Of a stretch of DNA of 64,000 nucleotides, positions 1-7,874 are shown piece by piece. The first letter of the stretch is position 1. Every line of letters starts with the position of its first letter. Below the pieces are notes generated by a model. The model ran no database searches and was not told the origin of the DNA. It worked only from the letters and a program-made list of their open reading frames with translations. Origin of the DNA: BOG-908 sp965199235 (GTDB lineage Bacteria; Pseudomonadota; Alphaproteobacteria; Acetobacterales; Acetobacteraceae); assembly GCA_965199235.1 (NCBI GenBank), contig CBDAQU010000001.1:310001-374000 (forward strand). The letters are read 5' to 3'. A program made the position numbers and the translations under genes.

Positions 1-1505
1 ACGCGCGGCCGGCCGGCGAAGGCGCGCGCGATGGCCGCGCGCTGCTTCAGCCCGCCCGACAGCGCGCGCGGCCGCATCGCCAGGTGCGCCTCCCCCAGCC
101 GCACCCCCTGCGCAAGCTCGGCCAGCGCCGCCGTCAGCGCGCGGCCGGACAGCCCGGCCAGGCGGGCCAGCGGACGGGCCAGGATGTGGCGCACCCGATG
201 CGCGCGGTTCAACGCGGAATCGGGGTTCTGGAAGATGATCTGGATCGCGCGCCGGTCCGCCCGGCGGCGCGTCCCCATCGTCGGGCCGAGCGCCGCGCCG
301 TCCAGGGTGAGCGTGCCGCCGGGGTCGGGCGCGGTCAGGCCCAGCAGCAGCCGCGCCAGCGTGGTCTTGCCGCTACCCGATTCGCCCACCAGACCAAGCG
401 TTTCGCCCGCGGCCAGCGTGAACGTCGCATCGTCCACGGCGCGCACCGTGCCGCCCGAGCCGGCATAGGTCTTCGACAGGTGGGCCGCCACCAGAACCGC
501 CTCCGCACTTGTCTGCGGCATCACGCCGGCGGCAGTTTCCGCAGACACCGGAAACGGCGGCGCAAAATGACAGCGGGCCATGTGCGTGCCCGCCAGGCGT
601 GCGGGCGGCGGCGTCGCGCGGCACACATCCTCCCGCCGGTCGCAGCGCGGCGCGAACACACAAGCCTCCGGCGTCGCGCCGGGGGCGGGCAACCCGCCCG
701 CTATCGTCTGCAGCGCACCGTCGCGCTTGCGCCGCCCGGCACTCGGCAGGCACGCAATCAGCCGCGCCGTGTAGGGGTGCGCAGGCTCCCGCAGGATGTC
801 GCGCGCTTCCCCCTCTTCCACCAGCGTGCCGGCGTACAGCACGCCGATGCGATCGCACATGCGCGCCACCATCGGCAGATTGTGGCTGATCAGCAGAACC
901 GCCGTGCCCTGTTCCCGCCGCAGCGCGTCCACCAGGTCCAGTATCTCGGCTTCCACAGTCGCATCCAGCCCGGTCGTCGGCTCGTCCAGCACCAGCAACG
1001 CCGGGTTCTTCGCCAGCGCCATGGCGATCACCACGCGCTGCTGCGTGCCGCCCGAAAGCTGGTGCGGGTAGGCCGACATCACGCGGCCGGGCGAGGGTAT
1101 CTGCACCCTGTCAAGCATCGCCTCGGCACGTGTCCGCGCGTCCGGCACGCCCAGCACGGTGAACGCTTCGGCCAATTGCGCGCCCACCGTCAGCGTAGGG
1201 TTCAACGCCCGGCTCGGATCCTGGTACACCATCGATACGCGACGCGCCCAAAGCTGGCGCAGCCCGGCGCGCGACAGCGCCAGCAGATCCTGCCCGCCGA
1301 CCGCGATGCTGCCGGACGTGACCCGTCCCGCCGCCGGCAGCGCGCGCAGCGCGGCGAACGCGGCGGTGGACTTGCCGCAGCCCGACTCCCCCACCAGGCC
1401 GAAACACTCGCCAGGCGCAACCGCGAACGACACTCCGCGCAGGATGGCCGCGCTGCCGTAGCTGACGGACACGTCCGCAAGCGACAGCGCCGCCGGCTCG
1501 CTCAA
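1..1505 (-). CDS. Dipeptide/oligopeptide ABC transporter, fused double ATP-binding protein (3' end outside window)
   Basis: Two ABC ATPase domains in one chain, like DppD joined to DppF; it would power peptide or nickel-type import through the two permeases encoded upstream. The start is TTG, overlapping the permease stop as TTGA. The first domain shows Walker A GESGCGKST (about residues 39-47), signature LSGGTQQR (about 148) and Walker B LLVLDEPTTGLDA (about 170). A Cys-rich oligopeptide-type C-terminal segment (CVFAPRCDRREDVC) follows, then a second domain with Walker A GESGSGKTT near residue 374. I read the junction around base 480-570 codon by codon and it stays in frame, so the fusion is real. 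The coding frame is still open at base 1, so the C-terminus is missing. Confidence 0.85.
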   Translation of the reverse strand, partial: MSEPAALSLADVSVSYGSAAILRGVSFAVAPGECFGLVGESGCGKSTAAFAALRALPAAGRVTSGSIAVGGQDLLALSRAGLRQLWARRVSMVYQDPSRALNPTLTVGAQLAEAFTVLGVPDARTRAEAMLDRVQIPSPGRVMSAYPHQLSGGTQQRVVIAMALAKNPALLVLDEPTTGLDATVEAEILDLVDALRREQGTAVLLISHNLPMVARMCDRIGVLYAGTLVEEGEARDILREPAHPYTARLIACLPSAGRRKRDGALQTIAGGLPAPGATPEACVFAPRCDRREDVCRATPPPARLAGTHMARCHFAPPFPVSAETAAGVMPQTSAEAVLVAAHLSKTYAGSGGTVRAVDDATFTLAAGETLGLVGESGSGKTTLARLLLGLTAPDPGGTLTLDGAALGPTMGTRRRADRRAIQIIFQNPDSALNRAHRVRHILARPLARLAGLSGRALTAALAELAQGVRLGEAHLAMRPRALSGGLKQRAAIARAFAGRPR

Positions 1506-2326
1506 CGCGCCGTGTCCTGCAAGCCCTCTGCCACCAGGTTGACGCCCACCACCAGCGAGGCGGTCGCCAACGCGGCAAACCCCACCGTCCAGCCATAGCC
1601 GCCGACGATCAGCCCGTAATTCTCGGCAATCGACAGCCCCCAATCGGGCGAGGGCGGCTGGATGCCGAAGCCCAGAAAACTCAGCGAAGCGACGGTGAAG
1701 ATCGCGTAGCCCAGCCGCACCGTCACCTCCACCAGGATCGGCGGCAGGATGTTTGGCAGTATCTCCACGAACATGATGTGCAGCGCGCGCTCGTCGCGCA
1801 GTTGCGCCGCCGGGACGTAATCCAGCCTGCACTCGGCCAGCACCGCGCTGCGCACCGTGCGCGCGATGATCGGCGTGAACACCAGCGCGATCACCAGCGT
1901 CACGTTGAGCGATGACGGACCAAGCGCCACCAGCACCAGCAACGCCACCACGATCAGCGGCAGCGCCAGGATCACCTCGATCAGGCGGCTCAGCACCGTG
2001 TCCACCCAGCCGCCGGCATAGCCGGTGACCAAGCCCAGCGTGGTGCCGCACAGAGTGGCCAGCACCGTCGCCGCCGGCGCCACCGACAGGATGGGCCTGG
2101 CGCCTGCGATGACTCTTGAAAACACGTCCCTGCCGATCTGGTCGGTGCCGAACCAGTGCTGTGCCGACGGGGGGGACAGGGCGTTCATCAAGTCGTCGGC
2201 GTAGGGGTTCCACGGAACGACGAAGCCATTGAAAACGGCGCACGCCGCCCAGAAGGTTACGATGCAGAGGCCGACGAGGAAGGATGTTCTTTTTCGAAAA
2301 AAAGAACCAAAAAGCTTTTGGTTCAT
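1502..2326 (-). CDS. Peptide ABC transporter permease, DppC family
   Basis: Inner-membrane permease of 274 residues with several hydrophobic segments and the binding-protein-dependent transport motif near its C-terminal third (PAAQLRDERALHIMFVEILP). The N-terminal transmembrane segment and the FGTDQIGRDVFSR stretch are typical of DppC/OppC. The ATG overlaps the stop of the upstream permease gene as ATGA, which supports the start. Oddly, the first 16 codons (MNQKLFGSFFRKRTSF) are a dispersed AT-rich repeat that also occurs after prfA; see the repeat entry. Substrate cannot be told from sequence. Confidence 0.9.
   Translation of the reverse strand: MNQKLFGSFFRKRTSFLVGLCIVTFWAACAVFNGFVVPWNPYADDLMNALSPPSAQHWFGTDQIGRDVFSRVIAGARPILSVAPAATVLATLCGTTLGLVTGYAGGWVDTVLSRLIEVILALPLIVVALLVLVALGPSSLNVTLVIALVFTPIIARTVRSAVLAECRLDYVPAAQLRDERALHIMFVEILPNILPPILVEVTVRLGYAIFTVASLSFLGFGIQPPSPDWGLSIAENYGLIVGGYGWTVGFAALATASLVVGVNLVAEGLQDTAR
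2285..2326 (+). repeat. AT-rich dispersed repeat, copy 1 (inside the dppC-type start)
   Basis: TGTTCTTTTTCGAAAAAAAG then AACCAAAAAGCTTTTGGTTC, same strand and same pattern as 12136-12181. AACCAAAA/TTTTGGTT and GTTCTTTTT/AAAAAGAAC pairs can form hairpins. Read on the minus strand it codes the permease N-terminus. Confidence 0.75.
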
Positions 2327-3267
2327 GGGCGGGGATCTAGCATGGCAACCAGGAAATCGGCCAGGATTGCGGAGAGGATGTACGCGGCGCCTACCGTCAG
2401 GATGCCGGCTTCCAGCATGGGATAGTCCTTGCCGTGTGCCGCGGTCAGGATCAGGCTGCCGATGCCCTGGTAACGGAATAGCGTCTCAACCACCACCAAC
2501 CCGCCCAGCAGGTAGCTCGCCTGCGCGGCGATCACGGTGATCGTCGGCAGCAGCGCGTTGCGCAGCACGTGACGGAAAATCACCCGGCTGCGCCCCAGGC
2601 CTTTCAACGTCGCGGTGCGCGTGTAGTCGGCCTCCAGCGCATCGATCATGCCTGCGCGGGTGATCCTCGCGATGTAGCCGAACAGGATCAGCACCAGCGG
2701 CAGCGCCGGCAGGATCAGGTGGCGCAGCTGTTCCGGCACGCCGGTGCCCGGCCTCGTGTTGGCCGAGATCGGCAGCCAGCGCAGCCAGACCCCGAACACC
2801 AGGATGAGCAGGATGCCGGAGACGAACTCCGGCACCACCGTCAGCGACAGGCCACCCAGATTGATCAGCCGATCCTGCCACCGCCCCCGGTTCAGCGCCG
2901 CCAGTATGCCCGCCCCGATCGAGAGCGGAACCACGATCGCCAGCGTGATCGCCGCCAGCGCCAGCGACTTGCCGAGCGCGTGCAGGATGAACGGCGCCAC
3001 CGGACTGCGATACGCGTAGGACAGCCCCATGTCGCCCTGGAGCAGGTGCCCGATCCAGCGCGCATACATCAGCAGCGGCGGCGCGTCCGTGCCGAGCTGG
3101 TGGTTCAGCGCCGCCACCGCGCGCGCATCGGCGAGCGGCCCCAGGATCGACCGCCCGACATCGCCCGGCAGCACCTGGCCTGCCGCGAACACCACCGCGC
3201 TCAGCAACAGCAAAGTCAGCACGCTCAGCGCGCAGCGAAGTGCCACCCTGCCAATCCTGCCTCGCAT
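2323..3267 (-). CDS. Peptide ABC transporter permease, DppB family
   Basis: Inner-membrane permease, 314 residues from the ATG that overlaps the stop of the binding-protein gene (TGATG). The frame is open further upstream, but that extension is Arg-rich and lies inside the binding-protein gene, so I reject it. Hydrophobic first segment (LSVLTLLLLSAVVFAAGQVLPGD) then the DppB-type pattern with a cytoplasmic loop ADYTRTATLKGLGRSRVIFR that contacts the ATPase. It pairs with the DppC-type permease directly downstream. Confidence 0.9.
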   Translation of the reverse strand: MRGRIGRVALRCALSVLTLLLLSAVVFAAGQVLPGDVGRSILGPLADARAVAALNHQLGTDAPPLLMYARWIGHLLQGDMGLSYAYRSPVAPFILHALGKSLALAAITLAIVVPLSIGAGILAALNRGRWQDRLINLGGLSLTVVPEFVSGILLILVFGVWLRWLPISANTRPGTGVPEQLRHLILPALPLVLILFGYIARITRAGMIDALEADYTRTATLKGLGRSRVIFRHVLRNALLPTITVIAAQASYLLGGLVVVETLFRYQGIGSLILTAAHGKDYPMLEAGILTVGAAYILSAILADFLVAMLDPRP

Positions 3268-4865
3268 CAGGCCAGCGCCGCGTCCTGCAAGAAAATCTGC
3301 GACAGGCCGCTGACGGCGACACCGGTGACGGTCGGGCCGGTGGCGCAAAGGTAGTCGTAGAAATACGGGATGATCACCGGGGTCTCTTCCAGCAGCAGCG
3401 TCTGTATCCTCCCGGCAAGCACGCGCTGTGCCGCAAGGTCGGTCGCCGCGATGTAGCCCGCCACCAGCCGGTCGTATTCGGGGTTCCTGAAATGCGCGGC
3501 GTTCCAGGCGCCGTTGCTGAGATAGGGGGCGGCCAGGTTCACGTTCGGCACGCCGCGATGGCCGTAATCGGTGATGCCCATCGCACTGTCGAGCCAATCC
3601 GAACGCCCGAACTGCGCAGCGCCGTAATAGGTGCCGCCATCCTCGATGCGCAAATTCACCCGTATGCCAATCTCGGCACAGGCGTTCTGCACCAGCACGG
3701 CCAAGTCCGGTATCTCCTGCTGGCGCTCGGTGGTCAGGGTGGTTTCGAAACCGTCCGCCGCGCCGGCCTCGTGCATCAGCGCGCGCGCGCGGACCAGGTC
3801 GCAGGCCCGCTGCGGAACCGAGCGGTCGGTCGAGGCGAAGATCGGGTCGAAGGGCGAGTCGTTGCCCAGCCTGGCGCGGCCCTGGAACAGCCCGTGCAGC
3901 AAACCCGGCCGGTTCAGGCTTAGCGCCACCGCCTGGCGCACACGACGGTCCGCGAACGGCCCCTCGTCGCAGCGCATGTGTATCTGGCGATGCGTGGAGG
4001 CAGGCAGGTCGATGATGCGCACGTCAGGGTCGCGCAGCAGGCCCTGCGCGCCCTGCACGGAAATCTGCACGATCACGTCCACCTGGTCGTCCTCCAGCGC
4101 CAGTATCTGCGGCTGCTGGTCGGTGAAGAACGAAAACTCCGTGCGTGCGGGCAGCGCTGGCCGGCCCCAGTAGGCAGCGTTGCGCACGAAGCTCGCACCC
4201 TGCTTGGGCGCGTAGCGCTCCAGCCGGAACGGTCCGGTCCCGTTGAAATCGGCCTCGAAATCGCCAGCATAGTTCGCCGGCAGCATGATCGCGTTGTAGT
4301 TGTCGCTCGATACGTAGAAGGGAAAATTGCCGTTCGGCGCGTCCAGCTCGAAGCGCACCGTCAGCTCGTCGATGCGTCTGGTGCCGCCGGGCGAGAGCAC
4401 CCCGCGCAGCACGGACAGCGCGTTCGACCCCTGCTTGGGATCGCAGAGCCGGTCCATCGTCGCCACCACGTCGGCCGCGCCGAACGCCTGGCCGTCGTGG
4501 AATTTCACCCCCTGGCGCAGCGTGAACACCCAGGACGAACAATCGGCGTTGGGCGTCCAGCCGGTGGCCAGCGAGGGGCGCAGGACCAGGTCGGCGCCAT
4601 CCTGGACCAGGAACTCGCCGGTCTGGCACAGCATCGCCAGCCCGCCGATCTCGGAGACCGTCAGCGGCTCGATGGCGCCGGACGGAACCTGGCTGGCGAC
4701 GCGTATGGTGGCGCCCGCCCGGCCAGCCGGAGCCGCCGGGGTCGGCAGGGCGGCGAGCAGGCCGATACGCGCCGCGTGCCGCAGGAAGCCCCTCCTGCCC
4801 AGCCGCCCGGCGTAGTGCTCGCCCAGTATGTGTCGTTCCAGAGGGGTCATGCCTGCGTCGCGCAT
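3267..4865 (-). CDS. Periplasmic peptide-binding protein, SBP family 5
   Basis: 532 residues, extracellular solute-binding protein family 5 (DppA/OppA type), first gene of the ABC importer operon. The N-terminus carries a twin-arginine-like stretch LGRRGFLRHAARIGLLAALP followed by small residues, suggesting Tat-dependent export. The mature part has family features: VFTLRQGVKFHDGQAFGAAD and NGTGPFRLERY. ATG 4865 has a GGGG five bases upstream; an internal ATG at 4850 is possible. The ligand is not predictable; these proteins bind peptides, nickel or other small solutes. Confidence 0.9.
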   Translation of the reverse strand: MRDAGMTPLERHILGEHYAGRLGRRGFLRHAARIGLLAALPTPAAPAGRAGATIRVASQVPSGAIEPLTVSEIGGLAMLCQTGEFLVQDGADLVLRPSLATGWTPNADCSSWVFTLRQGVKFHDGQAFGAADVVATMDRLCDPKQGSNALSVLRGVLSPGGTRRIDELTVRFELDAPNGNFPFYVSSDNYNAIMLPANYAGDFEADFNGTGPFRLERYAPKQGASFVRNAAYWGRPALPARTEFSFFTDQQPQILALEDDQVDVIVQISVQGAQGLLRDPDVRIIDLPASTHRQIHMRCDEGPFADRRVRQAVALSLNRPGLLHGLFQGRARLGNDSPFDPIFASTDRSVPQRACDLVRARALMHEAGAADGFETTLTTERQQEIPDLAVLVQNACAEIGIRVNLRIEDGGTYYGAAQFGRSDWLDSAMGITDYGHRGVPNVNLAAPYLSNGAWNAAHFRNPEYDRLVAGYIAATDLAAQRVLAGRIQTLLLEETPVIIPYFYDYLCATGPTVTGVAVSGLSQIFLQDAALA

Positions 4866-4917
4866 GATGCCCCGGCGTCTGCCGCAGCGCTACCGGCTGG
4901 CCGCCCTGTTCGGCCGC

Positions 4918-5205
4918 CTATTTCCTGGGCGGCACCAGCTCGCGCGTGGCTTTCAGCAACCGCGTCGCGCGCATGATGGACTCGGCGATCTTCGCACCGG
5001 ATCTTTGCACCTTCGGGTCCGCATTCGATTGCAGGCCATCCGCCAGCATCAGCGCCGGCGTCAGCGCGCCGCAGACGTCGTGCCGCACGTTGGAGATCAG
5101 CTTCTCCAGCTCCGCCGTGCGATCCCTCGGGTCCGAGTCGCTCGCTTGCTGCCGGCGGTCGCCAGGGGAGGCGACGGCCAAGGTCTGGGTGTCCTGCTCG
5201 TTCAC
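4918..5205 (-). CDS. Small protein with a histidine-kinase dimerization-like (DHp) helix pair
   Basis: About 95 residues from GTG 5205 (GGAG lies upstream at suitable spacing; TTG 5262 would add 19 residues). The C-terminal 65 residues resemble a DHp helical hairpin: an H-box-like stretch ISNVRHDVCGALTPALMLAD, then a second helix with RSGAKIAESIMRATRLL. There is no ATPase domain, so it cannot be a complete kinase. It is divergent from the kaiC operon, which contains a full hybrid kinase, so a role as phosphotransfer or dimerization partner is possible but inferred. It ends 52 bases before the peptide-binding gene on the same strand. Confidence 0.6.
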   Translation of the reverse strand: MNEQDTQTLAVASPGDRRQQASDSDPRDRTAELEKLISNVRHDVCGALTPALMLADGLQSNADPKVQRSGAKIAESIMRATRLLKATRELVPPRK

Positions 5206-5527
5206 GCCGTGACGCTCCACCTGTTCGGGATGGCGTTGGACAGCCAGTCGGCGCCTGTGCAACGTCGGCCATAGTGCGCTAAACCGCCTTCATGGTCGAG
5301 TCAGCAACGATCGCCGCTTTCGGTTGTTGGTGCGTTATCGAAACTTCTGATAGACGTGGAGCGCTATCATCCGGTGCGTGCTCGTGACGGCGCGAAGCCT
5401 GCGGCGTTCCAGCGCCGGAGCGACCTGCAGGGTCAGCTTCGCAGTCGACAACGGCAACGCCCAGGGTGGCGCCTGAACCCAAACCGGCTAGAAGAACAAA
5501 CCGCAACCGAAAGCGCCCGACCCACGC
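5206..5527. other. Intergenic region between the DHp-like gene and the kaiC operon
   Basis: 322 bases between divergent genes; it must hold both promoters. I see no clear sigma70 boxes. On the minus strand, GGAAC at 5410-5406 is followed 16 bases later by CGTC, close to but not matching the alphaproteobacterial EcfG stress promoter (GGAAC-N16/17-CGTT). No convincing ORF, RNA or terminator. Confidence 0.4.
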
Positions 5528-7234
5528 ATGACCGAGGATAGCCTGCCGCTGGCCCACCGTGCCGGCCTGCCGAAGGTGCCGACCGGCATACTGGGCTTCG
5601 ACGAGATCACGCTCGGCGGTCTGCCGGCCGGCCGGCCCAGCCTGGTCTGCGGTGCGGCGGGCTGCGGCAAGACCCTGTTCGCCACCACCTTCCTGGTCCA
5701 CGGGGCGCTCCACGGCGAGCCAGGCGTGTTCATGAGCTTCGAGGAGCGCGCCGAGGATCTGGAGGCCAACGTCGCCTCGCTCGGCTACGACCTCGAGGCG
5801 CTGGTCGCCTCGCGCCGCCTGGCCATCGACCACGTCCGCGTCGAACGGTCCGAGATCGAGGAATCGGGCGAGTACGACCTCGAAGGCCTGTTCGTCAGGC
5901 TCGGCTTCGCGGTCGACAGCGTCGGCGCCAAACGCGTGGTGCTCGACACGGTCGAGACGCTGTTCTCAGGCTTCACCGACCCCTCCGTGCTGCGTGCCGA
6001 GCTGCGGCGCCTGTTCGGCTGGCTCAAGGAGCGCCAACTCACCGCAATCATCACCGGCGAGCGCGGCGAAGGCCAGCTCACCAGGCACGGGCTGGAGGAA
6101 TACGTCTCCGACTGCGTGATCCTGCTCGACAACCGGGTGGACGACCAGATCACCACGCGAAGGTTGCGCGTGGTCAAGTACCGCGGCTCGGCGCACGGCA
6201 CCAACGAGTATCCGTTCCTGATCGACGACCAGGGCATCAGCGTCCTGCCGATCACCTCGTCAGGCACGGATCGCAGCGCTTCGGACGGCCTCGTCCCAAC
6301 CGGCATCCGCGGGCTGGACGACATGCTCCAGCATGGCGGGTTCTTCCGCGGCTCCAGCATCCTGCTGTCCGGCGTCGCCGGCGCCGGCAAGACCGTTTTC
6401 GCCGCGCATCTCGTGGAGGCGGCCTGCGCACGCGGCGAGCGCTGCCTGTATTTCGTGCTGGAGGAGAGCGAGCGAGAGATCTTCCGCAACGCCGGTTCCG
6501 TCGGCATCGACCTCAGGCGCCGGGTCGACGAAGGCCTGCTGCGCTTCGAGGCGGCGCGGCCCAGCATGTTCGGCCTGGAGATGCACCTGGCGCGCATGCA
6601 CCGCGCGCTGGAGCTGTTCGATCCTGCAACCGTCGTCATCGATCCCCTGTCGGCGTTCCGCGGGTCGCCCGTGCAGGTCCACGCGACGCTGCTGCGCATG
6701 GTCGACATGCTGAAAGCGCGCGCGATCACCGGCCTGTTTACCAGCCTGCGCACGGATGGCTCGATCATGGAGGGAACCGACCAGGGGCTCTCCTCGCTGA
6801 TGGATGCGTGGATCAGGCTGCTTGACGTCGAAGCCAACGGCGAGCGGGACCGCGTGCTCTACATCGTGAAGTCGAGGGGCATGAACCATTCCAACCAGAT
6901 GCGCGAGTATCGCATCACCAGCCAGGGCCTGGTGCTGACCCCCGCGTATGTCGGCCCGGGCGGCGTGCTGACCGGCACGGCGCGCCAGGCCCAGGAGGCG
7001 CAGGAGCGTGCCGAGGCCGCGCGGCGCAAGCGCGACCTCGAGCGCCGCCGGCGCGAGCACCATCATCGGCGCGACTCGGTCGAGCGGCAGATCCTGGAAC
7101 TTCGCCTCACGCTGGAGCGCGAGGAGGAGGAGATGGCGTCCCTGCTCGCCGAGCACGCCGACCGGGAGGCGAGTCTGACAAGCGACCGCACCACGATGCT
7201 CGCCCTGCGCGGCCAGGGCGGAGGCCAGGGTTGA
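5528..7234 (+). CDS. kaiC: KaiC-family ATPase with two RecA-like domains (clock-type autokinase)
   Basis: 568 residues with tandem KaiC domains. CI has Walker A GAAGCGKT (42-49) and the catalytic pair E72-E73 (SFEERAEDL). CII has Walker A GVAGAGKT (about 282-289) and the pair in FVLEESERE (about 311-312). By alignment with Synechococcus KaiC, S422-S423 in GTDQGLSSLMDAW sit at the S431/T432 autophosphorylation sites, and T417 at T426, so phosphorylation chemistry looks preserved. The C-terminal ~80 residues are a charged Arg/Glu coiled coil rather than the cyanobacterial KaiA-binding tail. First gene of a four-gene operon with two kaiB genes and a hybrid kinase; no kaiA is seen. Likely a timing or stress-signalling switch; a true circadian role is not shown. 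Confidence 0.92.
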   Translation: MTEDSLPLAHRAGLPKVPTGILGFDEITLGGLPAGRPSLVCGAAGCGKTLFATTFLVHGALHGEPGVFMSFEERAEDLEANVASLGYDLEALVASRRLAIDHVRVERSEIEESGEYDLEGLFVRLGFAVDSVGAKRVVLDTVETLFSGFTDPSVLRAELRRLFGWLKERQLTAIITGERGEGQLTRHGLEEYVSDCVILLDNRVDDQITTRRLRVVKYRGSAHGTNEYPFLIDDQGISVLPITSSGTDRSASDGLVPTGIRGLDDMLQHGGFFRGSSILLSGVAGAGKTVFAAHLVEAACARGERCLYFVLEESEREIFRNAGSVGIDLRRRVDEGLLRFEAARPSMFGLEMHLARMHRALELFDPATVVIDPLSAFRGSPVQVHATLLRMVDMLKARAITGLFTSLRTDGSIMEGTDQGLSSLMDAWIRLLDVEANGERDRVLYIVKSRGMNHSNQMREYRITSQGLVLTPAYVGPGGVLTGTARQAQEAQERAEAARRKRDLERRRREHHHRRDSVERQILELRLTLEREEEEMASLLAEHADREASLTSDRTTMLALRGQGGGQG

Positions 7235-7236
7235 CC

Positions 7237-7557
7237 ATGGCCGACGCGGCAGAGGCGGACGATGCGGGACTCTACCACCTCCGCCTTTACGTGGCCGGAC
7301 AGACGGCCAAGTCGCTGACCGCGATCGCCAACCTCAAGCGCGTCTGCGAGGAGCACCTGGCCGGGCGCTACGACATCGAAGTGATCGACCTGATCCAGCA
7401 TCCGCAGCTTGCCGCCGGCGACCAGATCCTGGCCATACCGACCCTGGTCCGCCGCCTGCCCGCCCCTCTCAAGCGCATCATCGGCGACCTGTCCAACACC
7501 GAGCGCGTGCTGGTGGGGCTCGACATCCGCCCCAAACAGCCGGCCAGCCCGGCTTGA
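7237..7557 (+). CDS. kaiB: KaiB-family protein (first copy)
   Basis: Thioredoxin-like KaiB fold, 106 residues. Conserved features: LRLYVAGQTAKSLTAIANLK, EVIDLIQHPQLA, QILAIPTLVRRLPAPLKR and IIGDLSNTERVLVGLDI. In cyanobacteria KaiB switches fold and docks on phosphorylated KaiC. The chosen ATG lies three bases after the kaiC stop with AGGG six bases before it; a TTG at 7231 overlapping the kaiC stop (TTGA, with GGAGG) is an alternative adding two residues. Cotranscribed with kaiC, the second kaiB and the kinase. Confidence 0.9.
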   Translation: MADAAEADDAGLYHLRLYVAGQTAKSLTAIANLKRVCEEHLAGRYDIEVIDLIQHPQLAAGDQILAIPTLVRRLPAPLKRIIGDLSNTERVLVGLDIRPKQPASPA

Positions 7558-7874
7558 CCGATGGGCCAGGCGCCACCGATGGGCCAGATCACCCCGCCCC
7601 CTACAAACTGCGGTTGTTCGTGGCCGGCACCAACGGACGGTCGCAGCGCGCCATCGAGAACCTGCGACGGCTCTGCAGCGAGCGGCTGCCAGGCCGGTTC
7701 GACCTCGAGGTGATCGACATCTACCAACAGCCGGAACTGGCCAGCTATTACCAGGTTGTTGCCGCACCCACCCTGGTGAAACTCGCGCCGGCGCCGCTGC
7801 GCCGCATCATCGGCGATCTGTCCGAGACGGCGCGCGTGCTGCGCGGCCTGGACCTGCCGAGCGGCGTGCCGTGA
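7554..7874 (+). CDS. kaiB: KaiB-family protein (second copy)
   Basis: Second KaiB paralogue, 106 residues, starting at TTG inside the stop of the first copy (TTGA). It keeps the core (LRLFVAGTNGRSQRAIENLR, EVIDIYQQPELA, IIGDLSETARVLRGLDL), but the segment before the cis-proline loop differs (SYYQVVAAPTLVKLAPAP instead of GDQILAIPTLVRRLPAP). The two copies have therefore diverged and may not be redundant. The first residues are encoded by an imperfect 18-base tandem repeat (7557-7589). No better start is in frame. Confidence 0.88.
   Translation: MTDGPGATDGPDHPAPYKLRLFVAGTNGRSQRAIENLRRLCSERLPGRFDLEVIDIYQQPELASYYQVVAAPTLVKLAPAPLRRIIGDLSETARVLRGLDLPSGVP
7557..7589 (+). repeat. 18-base tandem duplication at the start of the second kaiB
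   Basis: ACCGATGGGCCAGGCGCC at 7557-7574 is followed by ACCGATGGGCCAGAT at 7575-7589. It encodes TDGPGATDGPD at the KaiB N-terminus and sits exactly at the gene junction. Confidence 0.8.

Noticed and set aside
84..1598. 504-codon plus-strand ORF opposite the fused ABC ATPase
   Set aside because: Arg/His/Gln-rich shadow of the minus-strand gene, which has all ATPase motifs in a continuous frame.
5386..5410. EcfG-like promoter (GGAAC-N16-CGTC) on the minus strand
   Set aside because: The -10 part is CGTC, not CGTT, and it lies ~180 bases from the start; chance match in GC-rich DNA is likely.
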